DNA of 64,000 bases from Alteromonadaceae bacterium (GCA_014872785.1 WKFJ01000012.1:28290-92289), one strand, 5' to 3'. Shown: positions 1 through 11,484, numbered from the stretch's first letter. Numbers and translations: made by a program. The notes: a model not told the origin generated them from the sequence alone.

Positions 1-974
1 GAAACAAAATAGCTCTATTTACTAATGTCGCAGAAAAAGCGGTTATTTCACTTAAAGATGCCGACTCAATCTACCGCATCCCTTCCATGTTGAAAGCACA
101 AAACATGGATGAACTCGTTGTAGAACGATTTGGTTTAGAGTGCCCTGAAGCCGACTTGAGTGAATGGGAACAGGTACTTTACGCCGAATCAAACCCAACC
201 GGCGAAGTCACTATTGGTATGGTGGGTAAATACGTCGAGCTACCAGATGCATACAAGTCAGTTAATGAAGCGTTGAAACACGCGGGTCTTAAGAACCGCT
301 TGAACGTCAATATTAAATATGTCGATTCACAAGACGTTGAAACCAAAGGCGAAGTAGCTTTAGCAGGGCTTGATGCTGTATTAGTACCGGGTGGCTTTGG
401 CGAACGCGGTGTCGAAGGAAAAATTAAAACAGCACAATACGCGCGTGAAAACAAAGTGCCCTACCTAGGTATCTGTTTGGGTATGCAGGTCGCACTCATC
501 GAATATGCGCGTAACGTTGCAGTAATGGAAAACGCCAACAGTACTGAATTTGATCCCGAAACCCCCTACCCTGTCGTTGGCTTGATTACCGAATGGCAAG
601 ATGCAACGGGTGAAACAGAGACGCGTGATGTAAACTCTGATATGGGTGGTACCATGCGTTTGGGCAGCCAGTTGTGTCACCTGATAAAAGGCAGTAAAGT
701 ACACGAGCTGTATCAAAGCGAAACAATCTTCGAACGACACAGACATCGTTACGAAGTGAATAACAATCTGCTACCAGAAATTGAAAAAGCAGGTCTGAAG
801 GTAACAGGATTGTCTACGGATAAACGTTTGGTGGAAATCATTGAAAATGAAGATCACCCTTGGTTCGTGGCCGGCCAGTTCCACCCTGAATTTAACTCTA
901 CACCCAGAGATGGACACCCACTTTTTGAGGGCTTCGTAAAAGCCGCGGGTGAATATCATAAAAACAATAATTAA
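1..974 (+). CDS. pyrG: CTP synthase, C-terminal part (cut by window start)
   Basis: The reading frame is open from base 3, so the gene enters from the left and only its last 324 or so codons are present. CTP synthase converts UTP to CTP with glutamine-derived ammonia in the cytosol. The visible part is the end of the synthetase domain followed by the class I glutamine amidotransferase domain: an oxyanion stretch PGGFGERG, the nucleophile cysteine in GICLGMQ, and the His-Glu pair in GQFHPEF near the end. It is followed about 120 bases later by eno, the usual gammaproteobacterial pyrG-eno order. The identity is very secure; the N-terminal synthase part cannot be assessed. Confidence 0.98.
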   Translation, partial: NKIALFTNVAEKAVISLKDADSIYRIPSMLKAQNMDELVVERFGLECPEADLSEWEQVLYAESNPTGEVTIGMVGKYVELPDAYKSVNEALKHAGLKNRLNVNIKYVDSQDVETKGEVALAGLDAVLVPGGFGERGVEGKIKTAQYARENKVPYLGICLGMQVALIEYARNVAVMENANSTEFDPETPYPVVGLITEWQDATGETETRDVNSDMGGTMRLGSQLCHLIKGSKVHELYQSETIFERHRHRYEVNNNLLPEIEKAGLKVTGLSTDKRLVEIIENEDHPWFVAGQFHPEFNSTPRDGHPLFEGFVKAAGEYHKNNN

Positions 975-995
975 AAATAGGCAACACCCTATACA

Positions 996-1029
996 GGTTG
1001 GTCTGTGATAATAGGACAGACCAGCAACC
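996..1029. repeat. Inverted repeat in the pyrG-eno spacer
   Basis: Arms GGTCTGT (1000-1006) and ACAGACC (1016-1022) pair around a 9-base loop, and GGTT/AACC outside can extend the stem past a small bulge. No T-run follows, so it is not a typical terminator. It may be an RNA-processing or stability element between pyrG and eno. The spacing of the CTGT and ACAG half-sites is 9 bases, not the 8 of a LexA box. Confidence 0.45.
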
Positions 1030-1076
1030 GCTAACGCGCGCTTACCGAACGAGCAAAGCGTTAGGACAATATTTAG

Positions 1077-2390
<1,314 letters not shown>

Positions 2391-2412
2391 ATACTGATTC
2401 ACAATGCAAGCC

Positions 2413-2440
2413 AAGCGGGCTATCAGCCCGCTTTGTTTTA
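2413..2440 (+). terminator. Rho-independent terminator after eno
   Basis: Stem GCGGGCT (2415-2421), loop ATC, stem AGCCCGC (2425-2431), followed by TTTGTTTT. It lies 25 bases beyond the eno stop. Confidence 0.9.
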
Positions 2441-2461
2441 TCTAAAGGATTTGATTCTTTC

Positions 2462-3103
2462 ATGTTTGAAACGGGTGATATTCAAACTTCCATTTTTCAT
2501 GGTAGCAATAAACAGTTGGAGTTCGCCGAACTTTGTAACTCGCTATACGAATCCTGTTTAATTGACCTCACCAAACAAGATGACTTAAATTCTGCTAAGT
2601 TTAGACGCCGCTTGGGTGGCCTAAGTTACCACATTAAAAGTGCGGCATTTAAACTGCTTACTATTGAAAATCCGCTTTCGGTAGACATTCATAATGGCTC
2701 CTGGCAATCCAAGCAAAGTCGAAAGTGTATGGCACTTGCCTTTCAAGATGAAAGTATGGTTGCCTGGTATCAGAAGCACGCCTGTTATGGCCTCCCCGTT
2801 CCCGTTTATGTGGCGGATAAAGACCAACAAATTATCGAATTAGATTCTATTGATAAGCTAGACCTCGGTAATAACCGCATCCGTCTTAACAAAAATGATT
2901 GGGTGACACTCGAAGAGACGACTGAACAAGCTAATGTAATACCAAAAACAATTCTACAAAAACCCACCAAACCCATTATGACAGCGGCTTGTTGCGGGCA
3001 TCGTTGGAATTACAAAGGCAGCACTCACCCGAGAAGATTGAGTTTACGCGAGCTATTGCTGTCAACCACGGTGAGCTGGAAAAACTTTAAATTCCCCATT
3101 TAA
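2462..3103 (+). CDS. Uncharacterised protein, 213 aa
   Basis: I do not recognise this family. The product is soluble, with no signal peptide or membrane segment. It begins MFETGDIQTSIFHGSN and ends with a basic segment containing a CC-x-H cluster (TAACCGHRWNYKG) and several arginines. It sits between the eno terminator and the leu operon promoter, so it is probably a single-gene unit. A neighbouring unknown protein beside eno or leu is common in Alteromonadales, but that is memory, not a search. The frame is intact and codon use is like that of its neighbours. Confidence 0.75.
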   Translation: MFETGDIQTSIFHGSNKQLEFAELCNSLYESCLIDLTKQDDLNSAKFRRRLGGLSYHIKSAAFKLLTIENPLSVDIHNGSWQSKQSRKCMALAFQDESMVAWYQKHACYGLPVPVYVADKDQQIIELDSIDKLDLGNNRIRLNKNDWVTLEETTEQANVIPKTILQKPTKPIMTAACCGHRWNYKGSTHPRRLSLRELLLSTTVSWKNFKFPI

Positions 3104-3168
3104 ATGTGGATTTTGAAATACTCATCCTACCAGATAGAGAAAGTTAGAATAAGATAGAGTAATTCTTA

Positions 3169-3219
3169 CCTCGCGAGGGTAATTCTTTGCTTGACGTTTG
3201 ATTCGATAAACGTTACTAA
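3169..3219 (+). promoter_or_regulatory. Probable leu operon promoter with upstream palindrome
   Basis: A -35 box TTGACG (3191-3196) and a -10 box TACTAA (3214-3219) are separated by 17 bases. Just upstream is a 10-base palindrome CCTCGCGAGG (3169-3178) flanked on both sides by AATTCTT, a possible operator or activator site. The predicted start near 3226 would place the leader peptide about 20 bases into the transcript. Confidence 0.6.
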
Positions 3220-3247
3220 TAGAGCAGTTAATACGCAGAGAGCGAAA

Positions 3248-3325
3248 ATGTTTAAAACATTCTATTTTTCTTTCCTCAACCTCCTGATTATGGCAGCAAA
3301 GATTGCACGGGCGGCGCGTACTTAA
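3248..3325 (+). CDS. leuL: leu operon leader peptide, 25 aa
   Basis: A short frame, ATG 3248 to TAA 3325, encodes 25 residues, MFKTFYFSFLNLLIMAAK followed by IARAART. Three leucine codons fall in four at codons 10, 12 and 13 (CTC, CTC, CTG). Codons 20-22 form one arm of the predicted antiterminator. This is the layout of a ribosome-sensing attenuation leader: stalling at the Leu codons when charged tRNA-Leu is scarce should leave the arm free, while reaching the stop should cover it. The peptide itself is presumably not functional. Its assignment rests on position, codon content and the adjacent hairpins. Confidence 0.85.
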   Translation: MFKTFYFSFLNLLIMAAKIARAART

Positions 3326-3360
3326 AACAAAGTTACGAATTCTAAGAAAAACCCGTGCAA
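3303..3360 (+). promoter_or_regulatory. Antiterminator of the leu attenuator
   Basis: TTGCACGGG (3303-3311, inside the leader peptide) is perfectly complementary over nine bases to CCCGTGCAA (3352-3360). The second segment is also the 5' arm of the terminator, so the two structures exclude each other. The first segment repeats the sequence GCACGGG of the terminator's 3' arm. Confidence 0.8.
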
Positions 3361-3374
3361 AGCACGGGTTTTTT
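3347..3374 (+). terminator. Attenuator terminator before leuA
   Basis: Stem AACCCGTGC, loop AAA, stem GCACGGGTT, running into a T-run (3369-3374); A-T pairing extends the stem. It lies between the leader stop and leuA, so it ends transcription before the structural genes unless the antiterminator forms. Confidence 0.9.
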
Positions 3375-3438
3375 GTTATTGGCGACCAGAGTCTGTAAAC
3401 CGACCTAAAAAATCAGACTCGCTACATTTGGAGGTTCT

Positions 3439-4998
3439 ATGTCAGATCAAGTAAAGATTTTTGATACTACGTTACGCGATGGCGAGCAAGCGCTACCCGC
3501 CAGCTTATCGGTAAAAGAGAAGCTCCAAATTGCACTGGCAATTGAACGCCTAGGTGCAGACGTCATTGAAGCAGGTTTTCCCGTTTCCTCACCTGGTGAT
3601 TTCAATTCAGTACAGACCATTGCCAAAGAGCTGACTAGCGCAACCGTTTGTGGCCTTTCTCGCGCCGTCGATAAAGACATTGACGCGTGCGGCGACTCCA
3701 TGAGCGTCGCCGAACGCTTTAGAATACATACCTTTATTGCGACCTCAGATATTCATGTAGATGCTAAATTGCGCAAGTCCCACGATGATGTTGTCGATAT
3801 GGCTGTAGCAGCGATAACTCGCGCCAGACGTTATACAGATGATGTAGAGTTTTCCTGTGAGGATGCTGGCCGTACGCACATTGACTACTTATGTCGAATG
3901 GTAGAGGCGGCGATTAACGCGGGTGCGACTACCGTTAATATCCCAGACACAGTTGGCTACACCACACCTACAGAATTCGGCGGGATTATTCACAACCTGT
4001 ACAATCGCGTACCCAATATCGATAAAGCTATCATTTCGGTGCATTGCCACAATGATTTAGGATTGGCCGTCGCTAACTCACTTGCAGCTGTCGAAAACGG
4101 CGCACGTCAGATTGAATGTACCATTAATGGTATTGGCGAACGTGCGGGAAATTGTTCTCTTGAAGAGATCGTAATGATTTTAAAGACCCGCGAGCAACTT
4201 TTAGGCTTAAATACCAATATTAACAGTAGCGAGATTTCACGCACGTCCAAGCTTGTCAGCCAGCTGTGTAACATGCCTGTGCAATCAAACAAGGCTATTG
4301 TGGGCGCCAATGCCTTTAGCCACTCCTCGGGGATTCACCAAGACGGCGTATTAAAAGCTCAAAATACCTACGAAATCATGACCCCTGAAAGTGTTGGTAT
4401 TAACAAAAACAACCTTAACCTAACCTCACGCTCAGGCCGCCATGTGATCAAACATCGCATGCATGAATTAGGCTACAAAGATGATGAGTTTGATTTAGAT
4501 ACCTTGTACAACGCCTTCCTAAAATTGGCTGACAAAAAAGGTCAGGTATTCGATTACGATTTGGAAGCATTGGTCTTTTTCGACCAAAACAAGCAAGAAG
4601 AAGCGTATTACAGACTGACCTATCTGCACGCTAACGCAGGCAAAAACATTGTGCCTAATGCCACCGTAAAAAGGATGGTAGGAGATACCGAACACACTGG
4701 GTCTTCTGTGGGTAATGGGCCGGTTGATGCTGCTTTTAACGCCATCATCGCGCTAACGGGTTTGGACGCTATCGAAATTGTCGACTTCAAGCTTGATTCC
4801 AAGGGTGAAGGTGCCGATGCACTAGCGCAAGTAAGCGTGATTGCTGAGTACCATGGTCGCAGATTTAACGGGATTGGCCTTGCTACCGATATCGTCGAAG
4901 CTGGGGTTAAATCTCTTATTTATGTACTAAACAATACCTATTTGGCAGACCAAATAGATGAACAAAAGAAACAATACAAAAAAATTGCAGGAGTATAA
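3439..4998 (+). CDS. leuA: 2-isopropylmalate synthase
   Basis: LeuA condenses acetyl-CoA with 2-ketoisovalerate, the first committed step of leucine synthesis. The 519-residue length fits the family (E. coli about 523). The N-terminal TIM-barrel shows [14 protein letters not shown], the metal-binding HCHNDLGLA and [15 protein letters not shown]; the last 120 or so residues are the leucine-feedback domain. The ATG has a strong GGAGG ribosome site seven bases or so upstream. It is the first structural gene after the attenuator and is followed four bases later by leuB, so the four leu genes form one operon. Confidence 0.98.
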   Translation: MSDQVKIFDTTLRDGEQALPASLSVKEKLQIALAIERLGADVIEAGFPVSSPGDFNSVQTIAKELTSATVCGLSRAVDKDIDACGDSMSVAERFRIHTFIATSDIHVDAKLRKSHDDVVDMAVAAITRARRYTDDVEFSCEDAGRTHIDYLCRMVEAAINAGATTVNIPDTVGYTTPTEFGGIIHNLYNRVPNIDKAIISVHCHNDLGLAVANSLAAVENGARQIECTINGIGERAGNCSLEEIVMILKTREQLLGLNTNINSSEISRTSKLVSQLCNMPVQSNKAIVGANAFSHSSGIHQDGVLKAQNTYEIMTPESVGINKNNLNLTSRSGRHVIKHRMHELGYKDDEFDLDTLYNAFLKLADKKGQVFDYDLEALVFFDQNKQEEAYYRLTYLHANAGKNIVPNATVKRMVGDTEHTGSSVGNGPVDAAFNAIIALTGLDAIEIVDFKLDSKGEGADALAQVSVIAEYHGRRFNGIGLATDIVEAGVKSLIYVLNNTYLADQIDEQKKQYKKIAGV

Positions 4999-6095
<1,097 letters not shown>

Positions 6096-6096
<1 letters not shown>

Positions 6097-7499
6097 TGGC
6101 GCAAACCATGTATGAAAAGATTTGGCAACGGCACTTAGTCGACCAAATCGGTGAAGATGTGCTTCTATACATTGACAGACACCTTATTCACGAAGTGACG
6201 TCGCCTCAGGCATTCTCTGGTTTACAAGAAAAAGGTCGAAAGGTACGACGCCCGGACAAAACCTTTGCAACCATGGATCACAGTATTTCAACGCGTTCAT
6301 TAGCGATTGATGCCTGTGGCCCTGCTAATCAGTTGCAATTGCAGACATTGATGAAAAACTGCGAAGAAAACAATATCCAGCTCTTCCCAATTGGTCATGA
6401 AAAACAGGGCATCGTGCATGTCATTGGCCCTGAGTTGGGACTTATCCTACCGGGTATGACCGTAGTTTGTGGTGATTCACACACCGCTACCCATGGCGCT
6501 TTTGGTGCATTGGCATTCGGTATTGGTACATCTCAGGTGGAACATGTGTTAGCAACGCAAACCTTGAAGCAAGGCAAAGCCAAAACTATGTTGGTCAATG
6601 TCTCTGGCAAACTTGCCAATGGCGTAACCGCAAAAGACATCATCTTGGCAATTATCGGCAAAATAGGCCACGCCGGTGCTACCGGTTATGTCATTGAGTA
6701 CGCTGGTAGCGCGATTGAGGCCTTGTCTATGGAAGAGCGCATGACCATTTGTAACATGAGTATTGAAGCTGGTGCTAAAGCCGGTCTTGTCGCTCCAGAT
6801 CAAACGACGTTTGATTACATCGAAGGTAGAGAGTTTGCTCCGACAGGTGAGACTTGGGAAAAGGCTGTTGAAGACTGGAAAACATTGGTATCTGATGCGA
6901 ATGCTGAATTTGATACGGTGGTCGAACTAAACGGCAATGATATTGCGCCGCAGGTGACCTGGGGCACAAATCCAGGACAAGTCGCTGCGATAGACCAAAC
7001 AGTACCAAGTCCCACCGATTTCAATGACCACGTAGAGCAAGGGTCTGCAGAAAAAGCCCTTACGTATATGGATTTACAGCCAGGACAAGCCATTTCTGAT
7101 ATTACCGTGAATAACGTTTTCATCGGCTCTTGCACCAACAGTCGAATTGAGGATTTACGCTCAGCAGCGGCTATTGCTAAACAAGGTAAGGTCGCGGACA
7201 ACGTGACGGCAATCGTTGTGCCAGGCTCGGCTAAGGTAAAACTTCAAGCCGAACAAGAGCAGTTAGATAAGATATTTATTGAAGCTGGTTTTGAGTGGCG
7301 TTTACCCGGTTGCTCAATGTGTTTGGGTATGAACGATGACATCTTAAAGCCTGGAGACCGCTGCGCATCAACCAGTAATCGCAACTTTGAAGGTCGTCAG
7401 GGACGCGGCGCTAGAACTCACCTAGTGAGTCCTGCAATGGCCGCTGCGGCAGCGCTTAATGGCCGATTTGTCGATGTAAGAAAATTTGAGGACGCATAA
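6096..7499 (+). CDS. leuC: 3-isopropylmalate dehydratase large subunit
   Basis: With LeuD this aconitase-family enzyme isomerises 2- to 3-isopropylmalate. The 467-residue length is standard. The three cysteines that hold the 4Fe-4S cluster are visible in FIGSCTNSR and [11 protein letters not shown], and the HxxT-type segment [12 protein letters not shown] is present. The ATG overlaps the leuB stop by one base. leuD starts two bases after its stop. Confidence 0.98.
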
Positions 7500-7501
7500 T
7501 C

Positions 7502-8104
7502 ATGGCTGGATTTGAAAAGTTAACAAGCAATGCGGTGCCTTTGGACAGCGCTAACGTCGATACTGACCAAATTATTCCGAAGCAGTTTTTAACCGCAGTA
7601 ACCAGAGCAGGCTTTGGTAAACACCTATTTCACGATTGGCGTTATCTCGACTTACACGAGCAAGAGCCAAACCCAGAGTTTGTGCTTAATAAGCCACAGC
7701 ACCAGGGTGCTGAAATCTTGCTTGCCAGAGAAAACTTTGGCTGTGGTTCGAGCCGTGAGCATGCACCTTGGTCACTGACGGATTATGGCTTTAAAGCTAT
7801 TATTGCCAACAGTTTTGCCGATATTTTTTACGGCAACTGCATGAATAATCAGCTTTTGCCCATTGCCTTGAGCTCAGAACAAATGGACGCCATATTCTCT
7901 GCCGTCGAAAGTGACGCGAATACGCAAATCTGCGTCGACTTAAAACAGCAAACCGTGACTTGTGGTGACGCAACATTTAACTTTGAGATTGCTGAGCACC
8001 ACAAGCACAACATGATCTTAGGCTTAGACACCATCGGGCAAACCATGCAAAGTGGTGATGCTATCGACCAGTACGAAACAACCATCAGCGACTGGTATCA
8101 ATAA
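7502..8104 (+). CDS. leuD: 3-isopropylmalate dehydratase small subunit
   Basis: This is the swivel-domain partner of LeuC. The 200-residue protein has the family segments [11 protein letters not shown] and [12 protein letters not shown], the latter forming part of the substrate pocket. It is the last gene of the leu operon. No strong terminator follows; a weak GGCGC/GCGCC pair at about 8112-8132 is the only candidate, so some readthrough toward the next gene is possible. Confidence 0.98.
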   Translation: MAGFEKLTSNAVPLDSANVDTDQIIPKQFLTAVTRAGFGKHLFHDWRYLDLHEQEPNPEFVLNKPQHQGAEILLARENFGCGSSREHAPWSLTDYGFKAIIANSFADIFYGNCMNNQLLPIALSSEQMDAIFSAVESDANTQICVDLKQQTVTCGDATFNFEIAEHHKHNMILGLDTIGQTMQSGDAIDQYETTISDWYQ

Positions 8105-8150
8105 AACTCTAGGCGCTGTTCATTTTTGCGCCAGCTAAACAAATTAAGCA

Positions 8151-8235
8151 TTGTGGCGGATTGTGATTTTTCGCAATTACGCCATAATTGCTTAATCTAT
8201 TAACGGTTTAGTTGTCCTAAGACGCAAAGCCACAA
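8151..8235 (+). promoter_or_regulatory. GEMM-like sequence motif before the HD-GYP gene (possible relic)
   Basis: GACGCAAAGCCAC (8221-8233) matches the most conserved 3' strand of the cyclic di-GMP class I (GEMM) riboswitch core. TTGTGGC (8151-8157) can pair with GCCACAA (8229-8235). The matching GGCAAACC strand and the downstream tetraloop-receptor helix of a full riboswitch are not seen, and the candidate promoter lies between the two arms. It may be a decayed element or a coincidence. Confidence 0.25.
8161..8188 (+). promoter_or_regulatory. Candidate promoter for the HD-GYP gene
   Basis: TTGTGA (8161-8166) and CATAAT (8183-8188) are separated by 16 bases. The predicted start would leave a leader of about 55 bases before the ATG at 8252. 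Confidence 0.4.
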
Positions 8236-8251
8236 ATTATCTATCTTGCTT

Positions 8252-9481
8252 ATGTCTAACTCCTCTATTGAGATTATCTCTGTCAATCAGCTTGTGCCTG
8301 GAATGTTCGTGAACAAGGTGACTAATCAGAAAGGCGATTTGCGAGTTAAGTCTCAAGGGTTAGTGAACAAAACGTCCATTATCGAAGCGCTGAAAGAAAA
8401 AGGCATTCTCGAACTTGAAGTGGACTATAGTCGAAGCAACATGGAGATGATTAAACAACATCAGGGCGAACTTGAAGTTGAGTCTCCAGATCAAGAAGAG
8501 GTGCCTGTACCGAAAAAGAAAAAGGTACCTTTCGGCGAGGCTTTGAGCGCCTCTCAAAAACTACACGAACAGGCTAAAAAGGCACACGATACGTTTCTGG
8601 AAAAGATTCGCAGCGGTGATAATGCCGACGTTGAATCAATCAAAGCGGTGTCGGAAGAAATTATCGACAGTATTTTTCACGATGCCGATGCCCTTACCTG
8701 CGTATCTTTAATCAAAGACTCACCTGACTACATACTAGAACACAGTGTCAATTGCGCTATCTACATGACAATCTTTGCTAAACACATGGGTTTTGATAAA
8801 GAGCTCACCGAAGAGTTGTGTTTGGCAGGTTTTCTAATGGACACTGGCATGGCGACCATTCCTAACGACCTATTAGAAAAGAAAGGCAAGTTAACCAAAG
8901 ATGATCGCCAGTTGATTGAAATGCACGTAGACATTGGTGCGGAACTCATCGAACAGTCAGAAGATGTATCTGACAATGTGTTAGAGATTATTCGAAACCA
9001 CCATGAACGCCTTGACGGGTCTGGCTACCCTGAGGGCAAGTCGGGTGACCACATCAATATTTATGCACGCATGGCCGCGATAGTCGATAGCTATGATGCA
9101 CTTACCAACGACAGACCATATCGCAAGGGTTTGACGCCAACCGGCGCCCTGAAAAAACTACTGTCTGACAGTACAGGGAAATACGATCAAACTCTAATTC
9201 ATCAGTTTATACGTAGTATTGGCGTGCACCCGGTTGGTTCGTTGGTCAAACTCAAAAGTGGAAAACTTGGCATTATTGTCCGTTCAAACAAAGACGAGCC
9301 TTTACGTCCAGAGGTAATGACGTTCTACAGTTTGAAGTCGGGCCATCATACTGAAATAAAGAAAATAGACTTGCGCCATACTGACGATGAAATAGCCACT
9401 TCCGTTAGACCAGAAGAATTTAAGATTAACCTGACCAAATTCTTCAGGGAAGTGTTTGTACCCTCGATTCAAAACAAATAA
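8252..9481 (+). CDS. DUF3391 / HD-GYP-family protein with altered HD motif
   Basis: The family hydrolyses cyclic di-GMP in the cytosol. Residues 1-65 or so form a DUF3391 domain (VNQLVPGMFVNKV), then a lysine-rich linker (VPKKKKVPF), then the HD-GYP domain. The second half of the signature is canonical: NHHERLDGSGYPEGKSGD and IVDSYDALTNDRPYRKG. The usual LLHDIGK is replaced by FLMDTGM, so the HD histidine is a methionine and the lysine is also lost; HPxxG appears as HVDIG. Activity is therefore doubtful and the protein may be a binder or regulator. A TTG six bases upstream is possible, but the ATG at 8252 is preferred. No predicted membrane segment. Confidence 0.88.
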   Translation: MSNSSIEIISVNQLVPGMFVNKVTNQKGDLRVKSQGLVNKTSIIEALKEKGILELEVDYSRSNMEMIKQHQGELEVESPDQEEVPVPKKKKVPFGEALSASQKLHEQAKKAHDTFLEKIRSGDNADVESIKAVSEEIIDSIFHDADALTCVSLIKDSPDYILEHSVNCAIYMTIFAKHMGFDKELTEELCLAGFLMDTGMATIPNDLLEKKGKLTKDDRQLIEMHVDIGAELIEQSEDVSDNVLEIIRNHHERLDGSGYPEGKSGDHINIYARMAAIVDSYDALTNDRPYRKGLTPTGALKKLLSDSTGKYDQTLIHQFIRSIGVHPVGSLVKLKSGKLGIIVRSNKDEPLRPEVMTFYSLKSGHHTEIKKIDLRHTDDEIATSVRPEEFKINLTKFFREVFVPSIQNK

Positions 9482-9509
9482 AAAAGCCGGCAAATCGCCG
9501 GCTTTTTTT
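9481..9509. terminator. Bidirectional terminator
   Basis: GCCGGC (9486-9491), loop AAATC, GCCGGC (9497-9502), with an A-run before and a T-run after. It lies between convergent genes and can serve both the HD-GYP gene and the minus-strand dehydrogenase. Confidence 0.92.
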
Positions 9510-9523
9510 GTGCGCCAAATGCA

Positions 9524-10657
9524 TTAGCCCTTAGGCACTACTTTAAATATACCATTGCCATCAGTACCAATGTAAAGGTCACCGTTCGGGTGTGTCGCCA
9601 AACTGCGGATACGCCCTGCCCCCTCAAAGAGTTTGCTATGACTTTTAACCTCACTCCCCTCTAGTTCCAACAAGACTACATGGGCAAACTTCAACGACCC
9701 CACTAACAAATGACCTTTCCATTCTGGGTATTTGTCAGTAGTAATAAATTGCATTGCGGAAGGCGCAATCGACGGTGTCCAAATCCAATCTGGTTGTTGC
9801 ATACCATCTTTGGCTTTTTCTTCCGTGATGATAGTACCGTTGTAATTGATGCCGTAGGTGATTACCGGCCAGCCATAATTGACGCCAGGCTTGATAATGT
9901 TGATCTCATCGCCCCCCCGAGGGCCATGTTCGTGCGTCCAAATGTCACCTGTTTCTGGATGTAACGCCATCCCCTGTGGATTTCGATGTCCGTATGAGAA
10001 GATGCTTCCTCTCGCCTTATCATTAGCCACAAATGGATTGCTCTTGGGAATGCTGCCATCCGATTTTATTCTATGAATTTTTCCCGCATCGTGATCGAGT
10101 CGTTGAGGATGAACGTCTCTGTTACCTCTGTCACCAATACTGAAGAACAAATAACCCTCTTTATCAAACTCAATACGTGAACCATAGTGAAAAGCTCTGT
10201 CTGTATTTGGATAACCGTCAAAGATGACTTCGTTATCAACTAACGCCATATCTTTTAGACGCGCACGCATGATAGAGGTGTTGTTTCCCTCTTCTTCACC
10301 TTCGTATCCTGAATAAGATAAATATATCCAACCGTTTTCTTTGTAGTTGGGGTCAATCTCGACATCCAACAGACCACCTTGTCTTTCAGCATGAACCTTT
10401 GGCACGCCTTTGATAGGTGTTTCAATAAGTTTGCCGTCTCTGACCAAATAAAGTTCTCCTGAACGGTCAGTAACGAGCATTTCACTTTCGTTTAGCCAAG
10501 TCATTCCCCATGGAATACCTACTCCATTAGTGACTAGCTGCAGTTGGTAATTTCCGGCACTTGAAGCTGTTGGCATGTCAGTTGGCTGTGTGAATCCATT
10601 GAATGCACAGACAGACAACAATCCTGCAATGGCAACATTGCGTATTCTTTTTATCAT
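9524..10657 (-). CDS. PQQ-dependent aldose sugar dehydrogenase (Asd/YliI type)
   Basis: The family are soluble periplasmic beta-propeller enzymes that oxidise aldose sugars using PQQ and calcium. A signal peptide is evident (MIKRIRNVAIAGLLSVCAFN, then a polar stretch). Family segments include GVGIPWGMTWL, RQGGLLDVEIDP, SIGDRGNRD, GHRNPQGMALHP and WTHEHGPRGGDEIN, and the length of 377 is typical. The gene is monocistronic and ends at the shared terminator. No pqq synthesis genes are in the window. The exact substrate cannot be told. Confidence 0.92.
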   Translation of the reverse strand: MIKRIRNVAIAGLLSVCAFNGFTQPTDMPTASSAGNYQLQLVTNGVGIPWGMTWLNESEMLVTDRSGELYLVRDGKLIETPIKGVPKVHAERQGGLLDVEIDPNYKENGWIYLSYSGYEGEEEGNNTSIMRARLKDMALVDNEVIFDGYPNTDRAFHYGSRIEFDKEGYLFFSIGDRGNRDVHPQRLDHDAGKIHRIKSDGSIPKSNPFVANDKARGSIFSYGHRNPQGMALHPETGDIWTHEHGPRGGDEINIIKPGVNYGWPVITYGINYNGTIITEEKAKDGMQQPDWIWTPSIAPSAMQFITTDKYPEWKGHLLVGSLKFAHVVLLELEGSEVKSHSKLFEGAGRIRSLATHPNGDLYIGTDGNGIFKVVPKG

Positions 10658-10814
10658 GACGAGTCCCGTATTTACTAAATGGTTTTTGCAAAGTGCTTCT
10701 ATTCAAAATTGAACTTTACGTCAATTTAACTTAGGCAAGTAAGCGAGATTATGAGATAGAACGAAATTTACCAATAATTCGATCACAAGACCAAGCTTTT
10801 GGTTTTGCCATAAT

Positions 10815-10843
10815 TTGACACAGTTTCTCAGTTTCACCCTAAT
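10815..10843 (+). promoter_or_regulatory. Candidate promoter for the DUF4112 gene
   Basis: A perfect -35 box TTGACA (10815-10820), 17 bases, then CCTAAT (10838-10843). It sits about 60 bases before the GTG start of the next gene. Confidence 0.5.
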
Positions 10844-10904
10844 TAAGCCCATGATAAATTTATAGTTAATTGCTTTTCACGGTCAACTGGGAGATGTAAA
10901 AAAG

Positions 10905-11312
10905 GTGACAATCAAAGCCCCAGACGAATTGCTTTACGCGCAACGCCTCGCCAACATTACGGACACCGCGATACGCATTCCAATCGTTGGAATTAGTGTC
11001 GGATTAGACTTTTTAATTGGTCTTATTCCGGTTGTGGGTGACGCTATCATGGCGTTAGTGTCTTTGCGAATTGTACACCTTGCACGCAAAATGGGCTTGC
11101 CCAAACATCTGCAAAAAGTAATGATCCGCAATAGTGGCTTAGATTTCATGTTTGGCTTTATTCCGGTAGTTGGCGATATTGTTGATTTGTTTTACAAAGC
11201 CAATAAAGCCAACGTCAAGATAATGGAAACCTGGTGGCTAGAACAAAACCAACAGGAATTAAACCAGCATACCCAACATACGCTTCGGGAGTGGCAAAAA
11301 TCAGATGTTTAA
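10905..11312 (+). CDS. DUF4112 membrane-associated protein
   Basis: This 135-residue protein contains the duplicated pattern typical of DUF4112: GLDFLIGLIPVVGDAIMA and, later, GLDFMFGFIPVVGDIVDLF. These two hydrophobic Gly/Pro-containing segments probably enter or cross the membrane. The molecular function of the family is unknown. The start is GTG with GGGAG ahead of it. It overlaps the next small gene by eight bases, indicating one transcript. Confidence 0.85.
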   Translation: MTIKAPDELLYAQRLANITDTAIRIPIVGISVGLDFLIGLIPVVGDAIMALVSLRIVHLARKMGLPKHLQKVMIRNSGLDFMFGFIPVVGDIVDLFYKANKANVKIMETWWLEQNQQELNQHTQHTLREWQKSDV

Positions 11313-11484
11313 AGTCAAACCTATCTCCTTCAAGCGTCCAGTGATGTCACTACCGCAATGCCAAGCGATTGCGCGTAAATTTGCGACTAAAGCAGAATGG
11401 CAAAAGGGGCACTTTCCCACTTACACCGCAGCAAGACGCAACGGTTGGTTAGCAATTTGTACAAAGCACATGCGTGAAAACTAA
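11305..11484 (+). CDS. Small basic protein, 59 aa
   Basis: ATG 11305 to TAA 11484 encodes MFKVKPISFKRPVMSLPQCQ and continues to a C-terminus of CTKHMREN. The middle (ARKFATKAEWQKG, then YTAARRNGWLAICTKHM) resembles the short repeat (K..eF.k....aY.aA..ngwL...c.HM) that I recall from phage and homing-endonuclease-associated proteins, where it is thought to bind DNA. It overlaps the end of the DUF4112 gene by eight bases, so it is probably translationally coupled. It is real by overlap and composition; its role is unknown. Confidence 0.6.
   Translation: MFKVKPISFKRPVMSLPQCQAIARKFATKAEWQKGHFPTYTAARRNGWLAICTKHMREN

Noticed and set aside
1000..1022. CTGT...ACAG inverted repeat in the pyrG-eno spacer as a LexA box
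   Set aside because: The spacer is 9 bases, not the 8 of a LexA site, and neither gene is an SOS gene; kept only as a hairpin.
8111..8133. GGCGC/GCGCC pair after leuD as a terminator
   Set aside because: Short stem with an 11-base loop and no following T-run; too weak to call.
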